Assembly: GCA_017622235.1 (NCBI GenBank)
Contig: JAGARN010000004.1
Span: forward strand, 1-64,000
Source: Spirochaetaceae bacterium
Lineage (GTDB): Bacteria > Spirochaetota > Spirochaetia > Treponematales > Treponemataceae
Direction of reading: 5' to 3'
Length of the DNA: 64,000 nucleotides
This document shows positions 18,385 to 27,241 of the stretch, one piece after another. Within the stretch, counting starts at the first letter, position 1. Each line of letters opens with the position of its first letter. The notes under the pieces are model-generated. The model ran no database searches, was not told the DNA's origin, and was given only the letters and a program-made list of their open reading frames with translations. The position numbers and the translations under genes are program-made.

Positions 18385-19125
18385 ATGTCGATTCAGTTTT
18401 TGCAAAAAATCATAGATAAAAGTCGCCGCATTGTTTTTTTTGGTGGAGCTGGAGTTTCCACTGAAAGCGGAATTCCGGACTTCCGTTCGCAGGACGGACT
18501 TTACAGCCAAAAATGGGCATATCCGCCGGAAACTATCTTGAGCCGCAGTTTTTTTGACTCAAACACGGCGGAGTTTTACCGCTTTTACAGAGAAAAAATG
18601 ATAGCCTTGTGGGCCAAACCCAACGCCGCTCATTTTAAACTTGCGGAATTAGAACAATCTGGAAAACTTATGGCAGTTGTAACCCAAAACATAGACGGGC
18701 TGCACCAAGCGGCCGGAAGTAAAATTGTGTACGAACTGCACGGTAGCGTTTTGCGCAATTATTGCATGAGTTGTGCTGAATTTTACGGAGTTGACCATGT
18801 TGTCGCTTTTGACCCAGCTGAAACCGGTTGCGACGGAATCCCTAAATGCAAGAAATGCGGCGGTGTGGTAAAGCCTGACGTTGTTCTTTACGAAGAAGGT
18901 TTGGACGAGGCTGTTGTCCGTGGTGCAGTGGAGTCAATTTCCAAGGCGGACACACTAATCATAGGCGGCACATCGCTGAATGTGTACCCGGCTGCGTCAT
19001 TGATTCATTATTTTAGAGGAAGTCACATCGTCTTGATAAACAAATCCGCCACCACCGCCGACGGGCAAGCGGACTTGGTGATTAGAGAAAGCATTGGCGA
19101 AGTGCTTGGTTCAATCCATGTGTGA
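18385..19125 (+). CDS. cobB: NAD-dependent protein deacylase, sirtuin (SIR2) family
   Basis: 246 residues from the ATG at 18385, which has GGGAG just upstream; the frame extends to a TTG at 18352 without family-like sequence. It has NAD-binding [15 protein letters not shown], catalytic [12 protein letters not shown] and ELHGS, and a four-Cys zinc site (NYCMSC, then CKKCGG). Sirtuins remove acyl groups from lysines and release O-acyl-ADP-ribose and nicotinamide. The codons are GC-richer than most of the window. It is isolated between a palindromic spacer and a convergent gene. Confidence 0.93.
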   Translation: MSIQFLQKIIDKSRRIVFFGGAGVSTESGIPDFRSQDGLYSQKWAYPPETILSRSFFDSNTAEFYRFYREKMIALWAKPNAAHFKLAELEQSGKLMAVVTQNIDGLHQAAGSKIVYELHGSVLRNYCMSCAEFYGVDHVVAFDPAETGCDGIPKCKKCGGVVKPDVVLYEEGLDEAVVRGAVESISKADTLIIGGTSLNVYPAASLIHYFRGSHIVLINKSATTADGQADLVIRESIGEVLGSIHV

Positions 19126-19361
19126 TTTTAACGGTAACAAGTGGAATGTGGCTCGGTGCAGGGAGATGCAGGAGGTGGGGAACTGGATTGTTATCAACAG
19201 AGATAACTGGTACTTTTGTATTTTCAACCAATTGCGTGGTCCGACTTATCTGTTATTTCCATCCCATACTTATGAATATAACAAAATAAAGCATGTTATA
19301 CTCTCAGTGCAAGTTTAACTTGTTTTCAGTTCTTTCTTTGTTAAATCAAAATTAAATTACA

Positions 19362-21152
19362 TTATAATTGATTTTGCATATTGGTATACAAAATAACTTC
19401 CGGGCGGTATTCAAAGTGCATATTGTCCCAGATTATCCACTTGCCGCCCCACAAAAACCCGTGGCTTTCAAAAATCTCCACAACTTTTTTCGGCGGCATC
19501 CAGCGGCGGTCCAAATCTAGGAGCATCCAGTTTTCCGGGTCTATGTCCCGCCTCCATGCCCAGTAGATGTTTTTTTGCCCCCAACCCTTTGGGAGAATGT
19601 CTATCGCAAGCCCAAGACTGTGGAACGAGCGGTTGCCAGAGTCGCTGATTGACCTCCATGAGTAGGAGTCCGCACTGGCAATGTCGGCTATGAACTGCTT
19701 GACTTCCAAGTCCGATTCCGCCTCTTTAAAAATATCAGCTTGAACCAATGCCAATTTGTCGTGTATGAATTCGTGGGCATTGCATCTTTTGTTCAAAAAG
19801 AAAAAATTTTTTATGTGGGTTTCCAAAGAAGCACGTGTGTTGCAGTCGTAAATCAAGTCGTACAAAAACGGCGGAGAGCCTTTCCCTTGGGTTCTGTTTT
19901 CCGGGGCGGAAAAATTTTTGATTCTGTTTATGTCTTCGTCTGTAAAATCCTTTGGGTCGGACATTTCTTTTGCATATGAATATAAAAACGGCGAATACAA
20001 ATCTTTATACTCAAGTTCTTCCTTTGGAAGAAATTTACCCTCCGCCCAATACAAAGTTTCACTGCGACTGCCTGCTTTTAAATGGATTTTCCAGTCCCCA
20101 ATGGAGCTGTCAAATTCGCTTTCAAATTTCACGGCAGGATAGGCTTGCTTGAAAATCCACAAAAGTTCTGGTTCTTGGTGTAGCCCTTGAATGAATTCCA
20201 TGGAGTCAGCGTAGATTTGCTCAGTCTTGAAATTATGAACGTAATGCGGGCAGTCCAACTTTGTTATTTTTACGCCGCTGTTTTTTTTCGCATACTCATC
20301 AAAAAAGCCGTGCCATCCCTCTTTTGAAAAAGAAGTTCCTTCGCCATTTGAAACAAAAAAAAGCGTTGGAACAGAAAGTTCTTGTATCTGCGACACTTTT
20401 TTTGCGTTTTCTTTTACGATTTCGGCTTCTTGCCTCATGGGTTGTGTCATTGTTCTGTTGTAGAACAGGGCTTTGTACAACTTTGTTTCTTCTTCCGTCA
20501 AATTTCCAGCTTTAATTGCCGCAGAAGACTCCCAAACCCATGGCAAGAACCTGACAACTCCTGTTTTTAAGGCCAACGCTGCCAAAGTGGTTGCAAAAGA
20601 ACTGTTCTTCATTTTGTCGTAGGCTTGGGGTATTGCCCCGTCAAGGGCGATTATCCCCTGTATTTCCTGGGGGTATTTGTCCGCCCAATATATGGCTTCC
20701 AAGGCCGACATGGAATGGGGAAAAAGAACCAGGGCGGAACTTTGGTCTTCGCTTAATATTCCGGCGGATTTTAGAGCAGCCCTTGTTTCTTCTAGCATTG
20801 TGTCTAGGTCTCGTGGAGTGTTGCCAAGCTCGCTGAACCCATAGCCGGATTTTTCCACAACGGCAATCTTGTAGTCTTTTGTGAACAGCGAATACAGGTT
20901 TTTAAAGTCCAAGACCGGGGAGCAAGTTCCAGCCCCCGACATAAAGACCAATGTGACAGGGCTTTCTTCTTTCCCAGAAACAAAAACATTCAGTTTATGG
21001 AAGCCTACGTCAACCAAAGATCCGTGGTTGGAGGACTGTTCTTTTATAAAAAACTGCTCTTTTTTTTGTTGTATTTTGTGGTTTATAAAACTTACAGATA
21101 AAAATAAAAAAATAAAAACTACAGGTACAAAAACAAAGTATCGTTTCTTCAC
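19362..21152 (-). CDS. Fusion: alpha/beta hydrolase - M15-like (VanY/DacB-type) peptidase
   Basis: 596 residues. An N-terminal hydrophobic anchor (about 5-23) lacks a lipobox, so the protein is membrane-bound and outward-facing. Residues about 45-320 are an alpha/beta hydrolase, with FMSGAGTCSP as an oxyanion loop, nucleophile S147 in PHSMSALEA (G-x-S-x-G variant), and late CPHYVHNF giving a His. Residues about 430-596 resemble the LAS/M15 peptidase fold: zinc-type H511 and D518 in FHSLGLAIDILPKGWG and H579 in WDNMHFEYRPE. It may act on peptidoglycan peptides and an ester or amide substrate. The combination is unusual. GC is above the window norm. Confidence 0.75.
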   Translation of the reverse strand: MKKRYFVFVPVVFIFLFLSVSFINHKIQQKKEQFFIKEQSSNHGSLVDVGFHKLNVFVSGKEESPVTLVFMSGAGTCSPVLDFKNLYSLFTKDYKIAVVEKSGYGFSELGNTPRDLDTMLEETRAALKSAGILSEDQSSALVLFPHSMSALEAIYWADKYPQEIQGIIALDGAIPQAYDKMKNSSFATTLAALALKTGVVRFLPWVWESSAAIKAGNLTEEETKLYKALFYNRTMTQPMRQEAEIVKENAKKVSQIQELSVPTLFFVSNGEGTSFSKEGWHGFFDEYAKKNSGVKITKLDCPHYVHNFKTEQIYADSMEFIQGLHQEPELLWIFKQAYPAVKFESEFDSSIGDWKIHLKAGSRSETLYWAEGKFLPKEELEYKDLYSPFLYSYAKEMSDPKDFTDEDINRIKNFSAPENRTQGKGSPPFLYDLIYDCNTRASLETHIKNFFFLNKRCNAHEFIHDKLALVQADIFKEAESDLEVKQFIADIASADSYSWRSISDSGNRSFHSLGLAIDILPKGWGQKNIYWAWRRDIDPENWMLLDLDRRWMPPKKVVEIFESHGFLWGGKWIIWDNMHFEYRPEVILYTNMQNQL

Positions 21153-21314
21153 AGAGAAAATTATAGTTGCTTTTTGGTAAAAATTCTAGCAAAATTGAAG
21201 GAAATTTCCCAAAAATACGCCATTGTCATTTTTTTGATAAAAAAATCCTAACCTATGTTTTATAATATATTTTTGGTGTAGTATCCTTAAAAATTAAAAT
21301 ACTTAATCAATATT

Positions 21315-21342
21315 TTCATATATCATAAAAATCTGTTACAAT
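21315..21342 (+). promoter_or_regulatory. Promoter of arfB-like gene, leaderless candidate
   Basis: TTCATA (21315-21320), a 16-nt spacer and TACAAT (21337-21342). The ATG follows 7 nt after the -10 box, and no Shine-Dalgarno sequence is present. Confidence 0.5.
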
Positions 21343-21349
21343 ATAGTTT

Positions 21350-21769
21350 ATGAATAAAACAGAACTCCATGAATCAATTATAAATAAATCTCAATTTACT
21401 TTCGCACGGAGCGGAGGTCACGGTGGGCAAAATATAAACAAAGTGAATACAAAAGTTCATCTTATTTTACCAATAAATGATATCGATGGTATTTCTGAAG
21501 ATGAAAGAATACGACTTCGTACAAAACTTTCATCTATTTTGAATAAGGAAGATAATTTATATTTAGATGTAGACGAAGAGCGATATCAAGAACGAAATAG
21601 AGAAATTGCATTAGCTAGACTTGAAAATAGGATTGTTCAAGCTTTAATACTGCCTAAAAAAAGAATTAAAACAAAACCAACACAAGCAAGCAAAGAACGC
21701 AAACTTAAACTAAAAAAAATTCGTTCTGAAATAAAGAAAAATCGCAACAAAAAAAATTGGGAAATATAA
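21350..21769 (+). CDS. arfB: ArfB-like ribosome-rescue peptidyl-tRNA hydrolase
   Basis: 139 residues. It has the class-I release-factor GGQ motif at residues 25-27 in FARSGGHGGQNINKVNTKV, without codon-recognition domains, and a strongly basic C-terminal tail (KKRIKTKPTQASKERKLKLK, ending KKNRNKKNWEI), the ArfB/YaeJ architecture. It would hydrolyse peptidyl-tRNA on stalled ribosomes, with the tail entering the empty mRNA channel. It is a single gene facing the WYL regulator. Confidence 0.9.
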   Translation: MNKTELHESIINKSQFTFARSGGHGGQNINKVNTKVHLILPINDIDGISEDERIRLRTKLSSILNKEDNLYLDVDEERYQERNREIALARLENRIVQALILPKKRIKTKPTQASKERKLKLKKIRSEIKKNRNKKNWEI

Positions 21770-21811
21770 CATACTAATGAACCACACTTAGCTTTGCCAC
21801 ATACTGAAAAA

Positions 21812-22789
21812 CTAATATTGACACATCATTTTTTCAGCTTCGGACTTGACTTGTTGAATTAGTTCTGGTGGATTAAGAATTTTTACACTACTTCCAAAAC
21901 TCATAACCCAATGTAACGTTTCTTGCATTTGGTTAGATAAAAAAGAGAGATACACCGAACCATCTTGGTTCTGTTTAATTTCTTGTGTGGTATGCCAATT
22001 TCGCTCAAGAATATATGTATTTATGTTTGCAGAAAAAAGTAATTCTATTTTAACTGGCTCTTGAGTATTAACCCATATTCCCAAAGATGGATCAATAAAT
22101 TTTTCAGGATTAAATTCTACTGGAACGTCAAATTTTTGTTCCGTAACCAAAATATTTTTTATTCGTGAAAGGGCAAATACTCTTATGGATTTATATTTAT
22201 GACACCACCCTAGTACATACCAGTTACCTTTTTGACATACCACGTGGTATGGATTTAAACTTCTGGTGTTATATTCCTGCTTGCTAAGACTACGATACAT
22301 AAACTCAACTTTGCTAAAAGTTTTTATAGCTTTAAAAATTGAGTTGAACACTTCTTCGTCAATACGTGGCAAAGGATCACTAATAAAGCTAATTTCTTTT
22401 GTTACAAATAATGTGTCTACCGAAACCTGTTCTGGTAGCATATCTATTATTTTGCTAAGAATGTTACGAAAAGAATTTTCTAAAGGCGTATTTTTATACT
22501 GTTCTAATAACGGAGTTATAGCAGAAATGCTAAAAAGTTCACCTTCAGAGAGCATAACACTTTTTATAAAAAAAGTTGAGTCAGTGTAATAATATCCATT
22601 TTTTTCTTGACTATATTCTATTGGTGCAAGGTAACGATCTCTCAAAAAATCAATATCTCTAGCGATAGTACTTCTTGATACTTCAAGTTTTTTGCCAAGA
22701 GTTGTTGCATTTGGATAAAGACCATCACGAATCATACGGTCAATTTCCATTAAACGCAAAGTTTTAACTTTTTCTTCACGTTGCTTCAT
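21812..22789 (-). CDS. WYL-domain transcriptional regulator with DeoR-type HTH
   Basis: 325 residues from the ATG at 22789 (GGGGAG 5 nt upstream; a GTG two codons earlier overlaps that Shine-Dalgarno sequence). The N-terminal HTH (MIRDGLYPNATTLGKKLEVSR, then STIARDIDFLRDRY) is followed by a WYL domain around residues 150-215 (NPYHVVCQKGNWYVLGWCHK, then IRVFALSRI) and a C-terminal WCX extension. WYL proteins sense nucleic-acid or nucleotide ligands and often control DNA-repair or defence genes. No such target is adjacent. Confidence 0.88.
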   Translation of the reverse strand: MKQREEKVKTLRLMEIDRMIRDGLYPNATTLGKKLEVSRSTIARDIDFLRDRYLAPIEYSQEKNGYYYTDSTFFIKSVMLSEGELFSISAITPLLEQYKNTPLENSFRNILSKIIDMLPEQVSVDTLFVTKEISFISDPLPRIDEEVFNSIFKAIKTFSKVEFMYRSLSKQEYNTRSLNPYHVVCQKGNWYVLGWCHKYKSIRVFALSRIKNILVTEQKFDVPVEFNPEKFIDPSLGIWVNTQEPVKIELLFSANINTYILERNWHTTQEIKQNQDGSVYLSFLSNQMQETLHWVMSFGSSVKILNPPELIQQVKSEAEKMMCQY

Positions 22790-22822
22790 TCGCACTCCCC
22801 TGCTTGGTTTACCGCATACAAG

Positions 22823-23398
22823 CTATAATAAAAGATTTTTTTTGTTCCATTTGCTTAATAATTTATCTGGATTATCAGAAAAAATCTGTTCTAATAATTC
22901 AGCGGCTTGCGGAAAAATTTGCTGAAAAATTATCTTTTCATCTGCTGTAAAATCTGAAAGCACATAACCTGCAACGTCATCATGCTGAGGTCTTCCTATA
23001 CCAAATCGCAATCGCCAAAAATCAGCAGTTCCAAGTACAGCTTTTGCTGAACGCAAACCATTATGACCACCAAGACCACCACCTTTTTTTAAACTAATTG
23101 TTCCTACAGGCAGTTCCAGTTCATCATGAACTACAAGTATTTGTTCAGCAGAAATTTTAAAAAAACGGCTAAGTTCGCCAATACTTTCCCCTGAAAGGTT
23201 CATATAAGTTTCTGGCTTTAAAAAATAAACCCTCTCAGAACAAAGGTCATCTAGGGTTGCATATTGACCTTTAAACTTTGATTGCCAACTTAGTTTGTGA
23301 GCAAAAGGCAAATTATCTGCAAATTGCCAAGCCACGTTATGCCTATTGCCACTATATCTGTGACCATAGTTACCAAGAAATACTACAAGGTTAATCAT
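22823..23398 (-). CDS. pth: Peptidyl-tRNA hydrolase
   Basis: 191 residues from the ATG at 23398; the frame extends to a TTG that lacks family sequence. It has FLGNYGHRYSGNRHNVAWQ with the catalytic His in HN, and HDELELP with the catalytic Asp. The GGGLGGHNGLRS loop is intact. It recycles peptidyl-tRNA dropped from ribosomes. TATACT ends 8 nt before the ATG with no Shine-Dalgarno sequence, so the mRNA may be leaderless. It lies 33 nt before the WYL gene start on the same strand. Confidence 0.95.
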   Translation of the reverse strand: MINLVVFLGNYGHRYSGNRHNVAWQFADNLPFAHKLSWQSKFKGQYATLDDLCSERVYFLKPETYMNLSGESIGELSRFFKISAEQILVVHDELELPVGTISLKKGGGLGGHNGLRSAKAVLGTADFWRLRFGIGRPQHDDVAGYVLSDFTADEKIIFQQIFPQAAELLEQIFSDNPDKLLSKWNKKNLLL

Positions 23399-23447
23399 CA
23401 CGGTACAGTATAGCGGCAAAAGACATTAATTTCTAGTACAGTTATTT

Positions 23448-23897
23448 TTACAAAGACTTAGAAATATCTAATAAAGCTCCTTGAACTGTTGCGTTTCCTT
23501 TCTTTTTGTAAACAGATGCAATTTCTTTAAAGTAATCTTTCAGTTTTTCTTTGGCAACAGGGTTTGCCAAGTTTTTGTTCAAATCTGGTATAGTAAGTTG
23601 CATACCAGGCTGAATTAAATCTGGATCTAAAATAGTTGCTGAAGAAGCAAGCATTATTACAGGGAAATAATATCCCTTGTCATCACCGTACATTCTTTTT
23701 GCGATACTAGAAAGATTATCGCCAGATTCAACCGTGTAGTTTTTTGCTCCGTCAAGAATAAGAATCTTTGCAAATTCATCATAAACTTCTTCAAAAGCAG
23801 CATTCACTTGCTCTTGAGAAACCTCTTTTGTGCTTGAGCAGGAAATAATTCCAAAGCAAAGACACAATGAAATTAAAACATATGAAATCTTTTTCAT
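23448..23897 (-). CDS. LysM-domain lipoprotein
   Basis: 149 residues. A lipoprotein signal ends at FGIISC (Cys20). A single LysM-like domain spans about residues 54-106 (NYTVESGDNLSSIAKRMYGD, ending LIQPGMQLTIPDL). It is likely peptidoglycan-associated in the periplasm. GAGGTG precedes the ATG. It is divergent from gltX and upstream of pth on the same strand with a 49-nt gap. Confidence 0.85.
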   Translation of the reverse strand: MKKISYVLISLCLCFGIISCSSTKEVSQEQVNAAFEEVYDEFAKILILDGAKNYTVESGDNLSSIAKRMYGDDKGYYFPVIMLASSATILDPDLIQPGMQLTIPDLNKNLANPVAKEKLKDYFKEIASVYKKKGNATVQGALLDISKSL

Positions 23898-23978
23898 CTT
23901 TTCACCTCTTTTCTGATGATATCACACATGAAAGGAAAATAAAAGTTTTTTATGAAGTTATTGCTCTATTTTGGTATC

Positions 23979-24007
23979 TTGCCTCAAAGCCGTTGTACCG
24001 ATATAAT
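23979..24007 (+). promoter_or_regulatory. gltX promoter
   Basis: TTGCCT (23979-23984), a 17-nt spacer and a perfect TATAAT (24002-24007). The predicted leader is about 28 nt with AAGGAG at 24029-24034. It argues against the longer upstream gltX frame. Confidence 0.75.
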
Positions 24008-24040
24008 GTAAACAAATTAATTTGTGATAAGGAGCTTTCT

Positions 24041-25597
24041 GTGGAAGTTCGTGTACGTTATGCCCCGTCACCTACGGGAATGCAACATATTGGCGGTGTA
24101 CGCACTGCATTATTTAATTATCTTTTTGCTCGTGCCAATAGTGGCAAATTCATCCTTCGTCTCGAAGATACAGACCGTACTCGTTTTGGAGAGGAATATG
24201 TACAAAATTTGTATGATACTATGGCTTGGCTTGGCATCCAATGGGATGAAGGTGGTAGCAAAGGCGGAGAGTATGGACCATATATTCAGTCCGAAAGATT
24301 TGAACTTTATAAAAAACACGCAAATGAATTAGTTGAGAAAGGTCAAGCCTATTATTGTTTTTGTGACGCTGAACGCCTTGACCGCATACGCAGTATTCAA
24401 ACCATGAATAAAATGCCACCGGGTTACGATCGAAATTGTCGCCATCTTACAGAGGAAGAGATAAAAGCAAACTTAGATGCTGGGAAGCCATATGTAATTC
24501 GATTAAAAGTACCTATGGATGGCGTTACTCGTTTTACAGATGCTTTGCTTGGCGATATTGAATGGAAAAATGAGGATATAAATCCTGACCCAGTTTTGCT
24601 AAAAAGTGATGGATTTCCTACTTATCACTTAGCAAATGTGGTGGATGACCATTATATGAAGATTACCCATGTAATGCGTGCTCAAGAATGGATTCCCTCT
24701 ACACCCCTTCATGTTCTTATGTATCAGGCTTTTGGTTGGGAACCACCCCAATTTTGCCATTTGCCAATGGTTATGGGGCAAGATGGACAAAAGCTTTCAA
24801 AAAGACATGGTGCAACAAGTGTAAATGAGTTTCGTGCTAGAGGATACTTACCAAAGGCAATAATAAATTATGTTTCCATGTTGGGCTGTTCATACGAAGA
24901 TGGTCGTGATATTTATGCACTAGCTGATTTTGAAAAATTATTCAAAGTTGAACACTTAAACAAAGCTCCAGCTGTGTTTGATTATAAGAAATTGGAGTGG
25001 TTTAATGGGCAGTATATGCGACTCATGAGTGATGAGGAATTATATCAAGCCACATTGCCATTTATAACTGGCACAGGGGATGCTGCAATTCCTATAAATG
25101 CTTCAGAGCAATTCCCTGCTCCAAAGGTTGGAACAGAAGTTTCTGGTGTAAGCTTAAACGAAGCAGGCGAACCTATAGCACAAGGTCTTACCGCCGCAGA
25201 AACAAAAGAAAAATTGATGCAACTCATGCCCCTTATTAAAGAGCGGCTACACTTTTTATGCGACGCTGCTGAAATGGTGCGTTTTTTGTTTACAGAGCCG
25301 GCTGTTCCACCCATTGAACAGATTATTCCTAAAAAGCTAGATGCAACTAAAACAAAAGAAGTTTTGATAGCAAGTATTGATTTTATCAAAGCTATCGCCA
25401 CCATAGAAGAAGAAGCCGCTGAGGAACTTGCTCGTGAAACAGCCGAAAAACTAGGCATAAAGCTAGGGGATTTTATGATGCCTATTCGTATGGCCGTAAC
25501 AGGTAGCCGCGTAAGTCCACCTTTAGTTGGTTCAATAAAAATATTGGGAACAGAAAAAGCTATTGAGCGTACTGAACGTACTTTGGCAAAGTTTTAG
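24041..25597 (+). CDS. gltX: Glutamyl-tRNA synthetase
   Basis: 518 residues from a GTG at 24041, chosen because AAGGAG lies 6 nt upstream and VEVRVRYAPSPTG is the canonical start; the open frame continues upstream across the promoter to 23867 and into lysM. It has the class I HIGH-type QHIGG and KLSKRHG motifs. The anticodon-binding C-terminal half is present, with an unusually long A/G/P-rich linker around residues 335-375 (NASEQFPAPKVGTEVSGVSL). It charges tRNA-Glu. Monocistronic, ending in a strong terminator. Confidence 0.96.
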   Translation: MEVRVRYAPSPTGMQHIGGVRTALFNYLFARANSGKFILRLEDTDRTRFGEEYVQNLYDTMAWLGIQWDEGGSKGGEYGPYIQSERFELYKKHANELVEKGQAYYCFCDAERLDRIRSIQTMNKMPPGYDRNCRHLTEEEIKANLDAGKPYVIRLKVPMDGVTRFTDALLGDIEWKNEDINPDPVLLKSDGFPTYHLANVVDDHYMKITHVMRAQEWIPSTPLHVLMYQAFGWEPPQFCHLPMVMGQDGQKLSKRHGATSVNEFRARGYLPKAIINYVSMLGCSYEDGRDIYALADFEKLFKVEHLNKAPAVFDYKKLEWFNGQYMRLMSDEELYQATLPFITGTGDAAIPINASEQFPAPKVGTEVSGVSLNEAGEPIAQGLTAAETKEKLMQLMPLIKERLHFLCDAAEMVRFLFTEPAVPPIEQIIPKKLDATKTKEVLIASIDFIKAIATIEEEAAEELARETAEKLGIKLGDFMMPIRMAVTGSRVSPPLVGSIKILGTEKAIERTERTLAKF

Positions 25598-25634
25598 TTC
25601 AATTCCACAATAAAAACGAAATAGTTTTATTTGA

Positions 25635-25673
25635 ATTGTACCCTCAGAAAAGATTTTGAGGGTACAATTTTTT
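25635..25673 (+). terminator. gltX intrinsic terminator
   Basis: Exact 12-bp arms ATTGTACCCTCA (25635-25646) and TGAGGGTACAAT (25657-25668) with a 10-nt loop, followed by a T-run. It lies between convergent gltX and asnS. Confidence 0.9.
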
Positions 25674-25674
25674 A

Positions 25675-27129
25675 TTAAAAATCCGCTAGTTTTGATGCCC
25701 TAGGATAGGGAATTACATCTCGAATATTGCTCATTCCGGTTATGTAAAGTAGTAGACGCTCAAAACCTAATCCAAATCCAGAGTGTGGAACAGAACCGAA
25801 TTTGCGTAGGTCAAGATACCACCAATAATCTTCTGGGTTTAATCCCAAAGCTTTAATACGTTCTAAAAGCGTATCGTAATCCGCTTCTCTTTCTGAGCCA
25901 CCTATAATTTCACCAAGACCAGGAACAAGAACATCCATTGCACGAACAGTTTTACCATCTTCATTTAACTTCATGTAAAAAGCTTTTATTTCTTTTGGGT
26001 AATCTGTAACTATAACAGGTCGTTTAAAAATTTCCTCTGTAAGATATTTTTCGTGTTCACTTTGTAAATCACAACCCCAGAATGGCTTAAATTCAAAATT
26101 ATTGGCATTTTTTTCTAACTGAGCTATTGCTTCAGTATATGTAATGCGTACAAAATCTGAATTAACCACATGAGTTAGAGTATCAATCAAACCCTTTTGA
26201 ATTCTCTCATCAAAAAACTTCATGTCGGCGGCACATTTTGTTAATGCCCAATTTAAAAGATATTTTACAAAATCTTCTGCAATATCCATATTGTCCGTTA
26301 AGTCAAAGAAAGCCATTTCTGGTTCAATCATCCAGAATTCTGCTAAGTGGCGACTTGTGTTTGAGTTTTCTGCACGGAAAGTGGGACCAAAAGTATATAC
26401 TCGGGAAAGTGCTGTAGCATAAGTTTCTGCGTTTAACTGACCAGAAACCGTAAGACTTGCTTTTTTACCAAAAAAATCTTTGCTATAGTCAACAAGAGCC
26501 TTAGCCTTTTCTGAAGCCATTCCTTTTGCTCCAGCTATAACAGCTTTTTCTGCAATATTTTCCAACTGTAGCGTTGTCACTTGAAACATTTCCCCTGCAC
26601 CTTCACAGTCGCTTGTTGTTATAATTGGAGTGTGAACGTATTGAAATCCTCTCTCTTGAAAAAATGTATGAATTGCATATGCCATTTGACTTCGCATTCT
26701 TGCAACCGCTCCAAATGTGTTGGTTCTAGCTCGCAGGTGACCGTTTTCTCTAAGGAACTCAATAGAGTGATTCTTTTTTTGTAGTGGATAACTATCTACA
26801 GGGGCTTCACCTAGTACAGTAAGAGATTGCAAAGCTATTTCAACAGCTTGTCCAGAAGCAGGTGAAGGAATCAATTTGCCTGTTGCTCTTACAGATGCAC
26901 CAGTTGTGATTTTTTTTAGTTCACTCTCTATATTATTCAGATTAACAGAAGAATCAGTAGGATTTTCTTTGTCTAGTGTAAGTTGTAACGAAGCGAAACA
27001 TGAACCATCATTTAATTGTATAAATACAAGGTTTTTTGACTCACGCTTTGTACGTACCCAACCACAAATATCTACGGAACGCCCATCTGGTTCAGAAACC
27101 AAAATATCTTTTATCAATTCAGTTTTCAT
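25675..27129 (-). CDS. asnS: Asparaginyl-tRNA synthetase
   Basis: 484 residues from the ATG at 27129. The N-terminal OB fold ([22 protein letters not shown]) is followed by class II motifs: [41 protein letters not shown], and motif 3 [26 protein letters not shown] is typical of AsnRS. The ATG has no Shine-Dalgarno sequence and lies 9 nt after a TATGAT -10 box whose TTGCCT -35 is 17 nt away, so the mRNA is probably leaderless. The longer frame (to 27174) starts inside that promoter. Confidence 0.95.
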   Translation of the reverse strand: MKTELIKDILVSEPDGRSVDICGWVRTKRESKNLVFIQLNDGSCFASLQLTLDKENPTDSSVNLNNIESELKKITTGASVRATGKLIPSPASGQAVEIALQSLTVLGEAPVDSYPLQKKNHSIEFLRENGHLRARTNTFGAVARMRSQMAYAIHTFFQERGFQYVHTPIITTSDCEGAGEMFQVTTLQLENIAEKAVIAGAKGMASEKAKALVDYSKDFFGKKASLTVSGQLNAETYATALSRVYTFGPTFRAENSNTSRHLAEFWMIEPEMAFFDLTDNMDIAEDFVKYLLNWALTKCAADMKFFDERIQKGLIDTLTHVVNSDFVRITYTEAIAQLEKNANNFEFKPFWGCDLQSEHEKYLTEEIFKRPVIVTDYPKEIKAFYMKLNEDGKTVRAMDVLVPGLGEIIGGSEREADYDTLLERIKALGLNPEDYWWYLDLRKFGSVPHSGFGLGFERLLLYITGMSNIRDVIPYPRASKLADF

Positions 27130-27138
27130 AGTGGTGGT

Positions 27139-27167
27139 ATCATAACACAAAGAACCAGTATAGGCAA
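27139..27167 (-). promoter_or_regulatory. asnS promoter, leaderless candidate
   Basis: On the minus strand TTGCCT (27167-27162), a 17-nt spacer and TATGAT (27144-27139). The start codon begins 9 nt after the -10 box, so the predicted leader is 0-3 nt. Confidence 0.65.
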
Positions 27168-27241
27168 GGCACAAGCTTCGAGTTACTTACGGCATTTTCA
27201 AAGTTATCTTGAAAAAATTAAAGTTCTCAAGACTTACTTTA

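Noticed and set aside
19094-19318. A 74-residue frame downstream of and overlapping cobB
   Set aside because: It starts inside cobB, has no Shine-Dalgarno sequence for an internal ATG, and its sequence shows no motif. The spacer 19126-19361 otherwise shows nothing recognisable.
23867-24040. N-terminal extension of gltX
   Set aside because: The extension crosses the promoter and the divergent lysM start and has no synthetase sequence; the GTG at 24041 has a good Shine-Dalgarno sequence.
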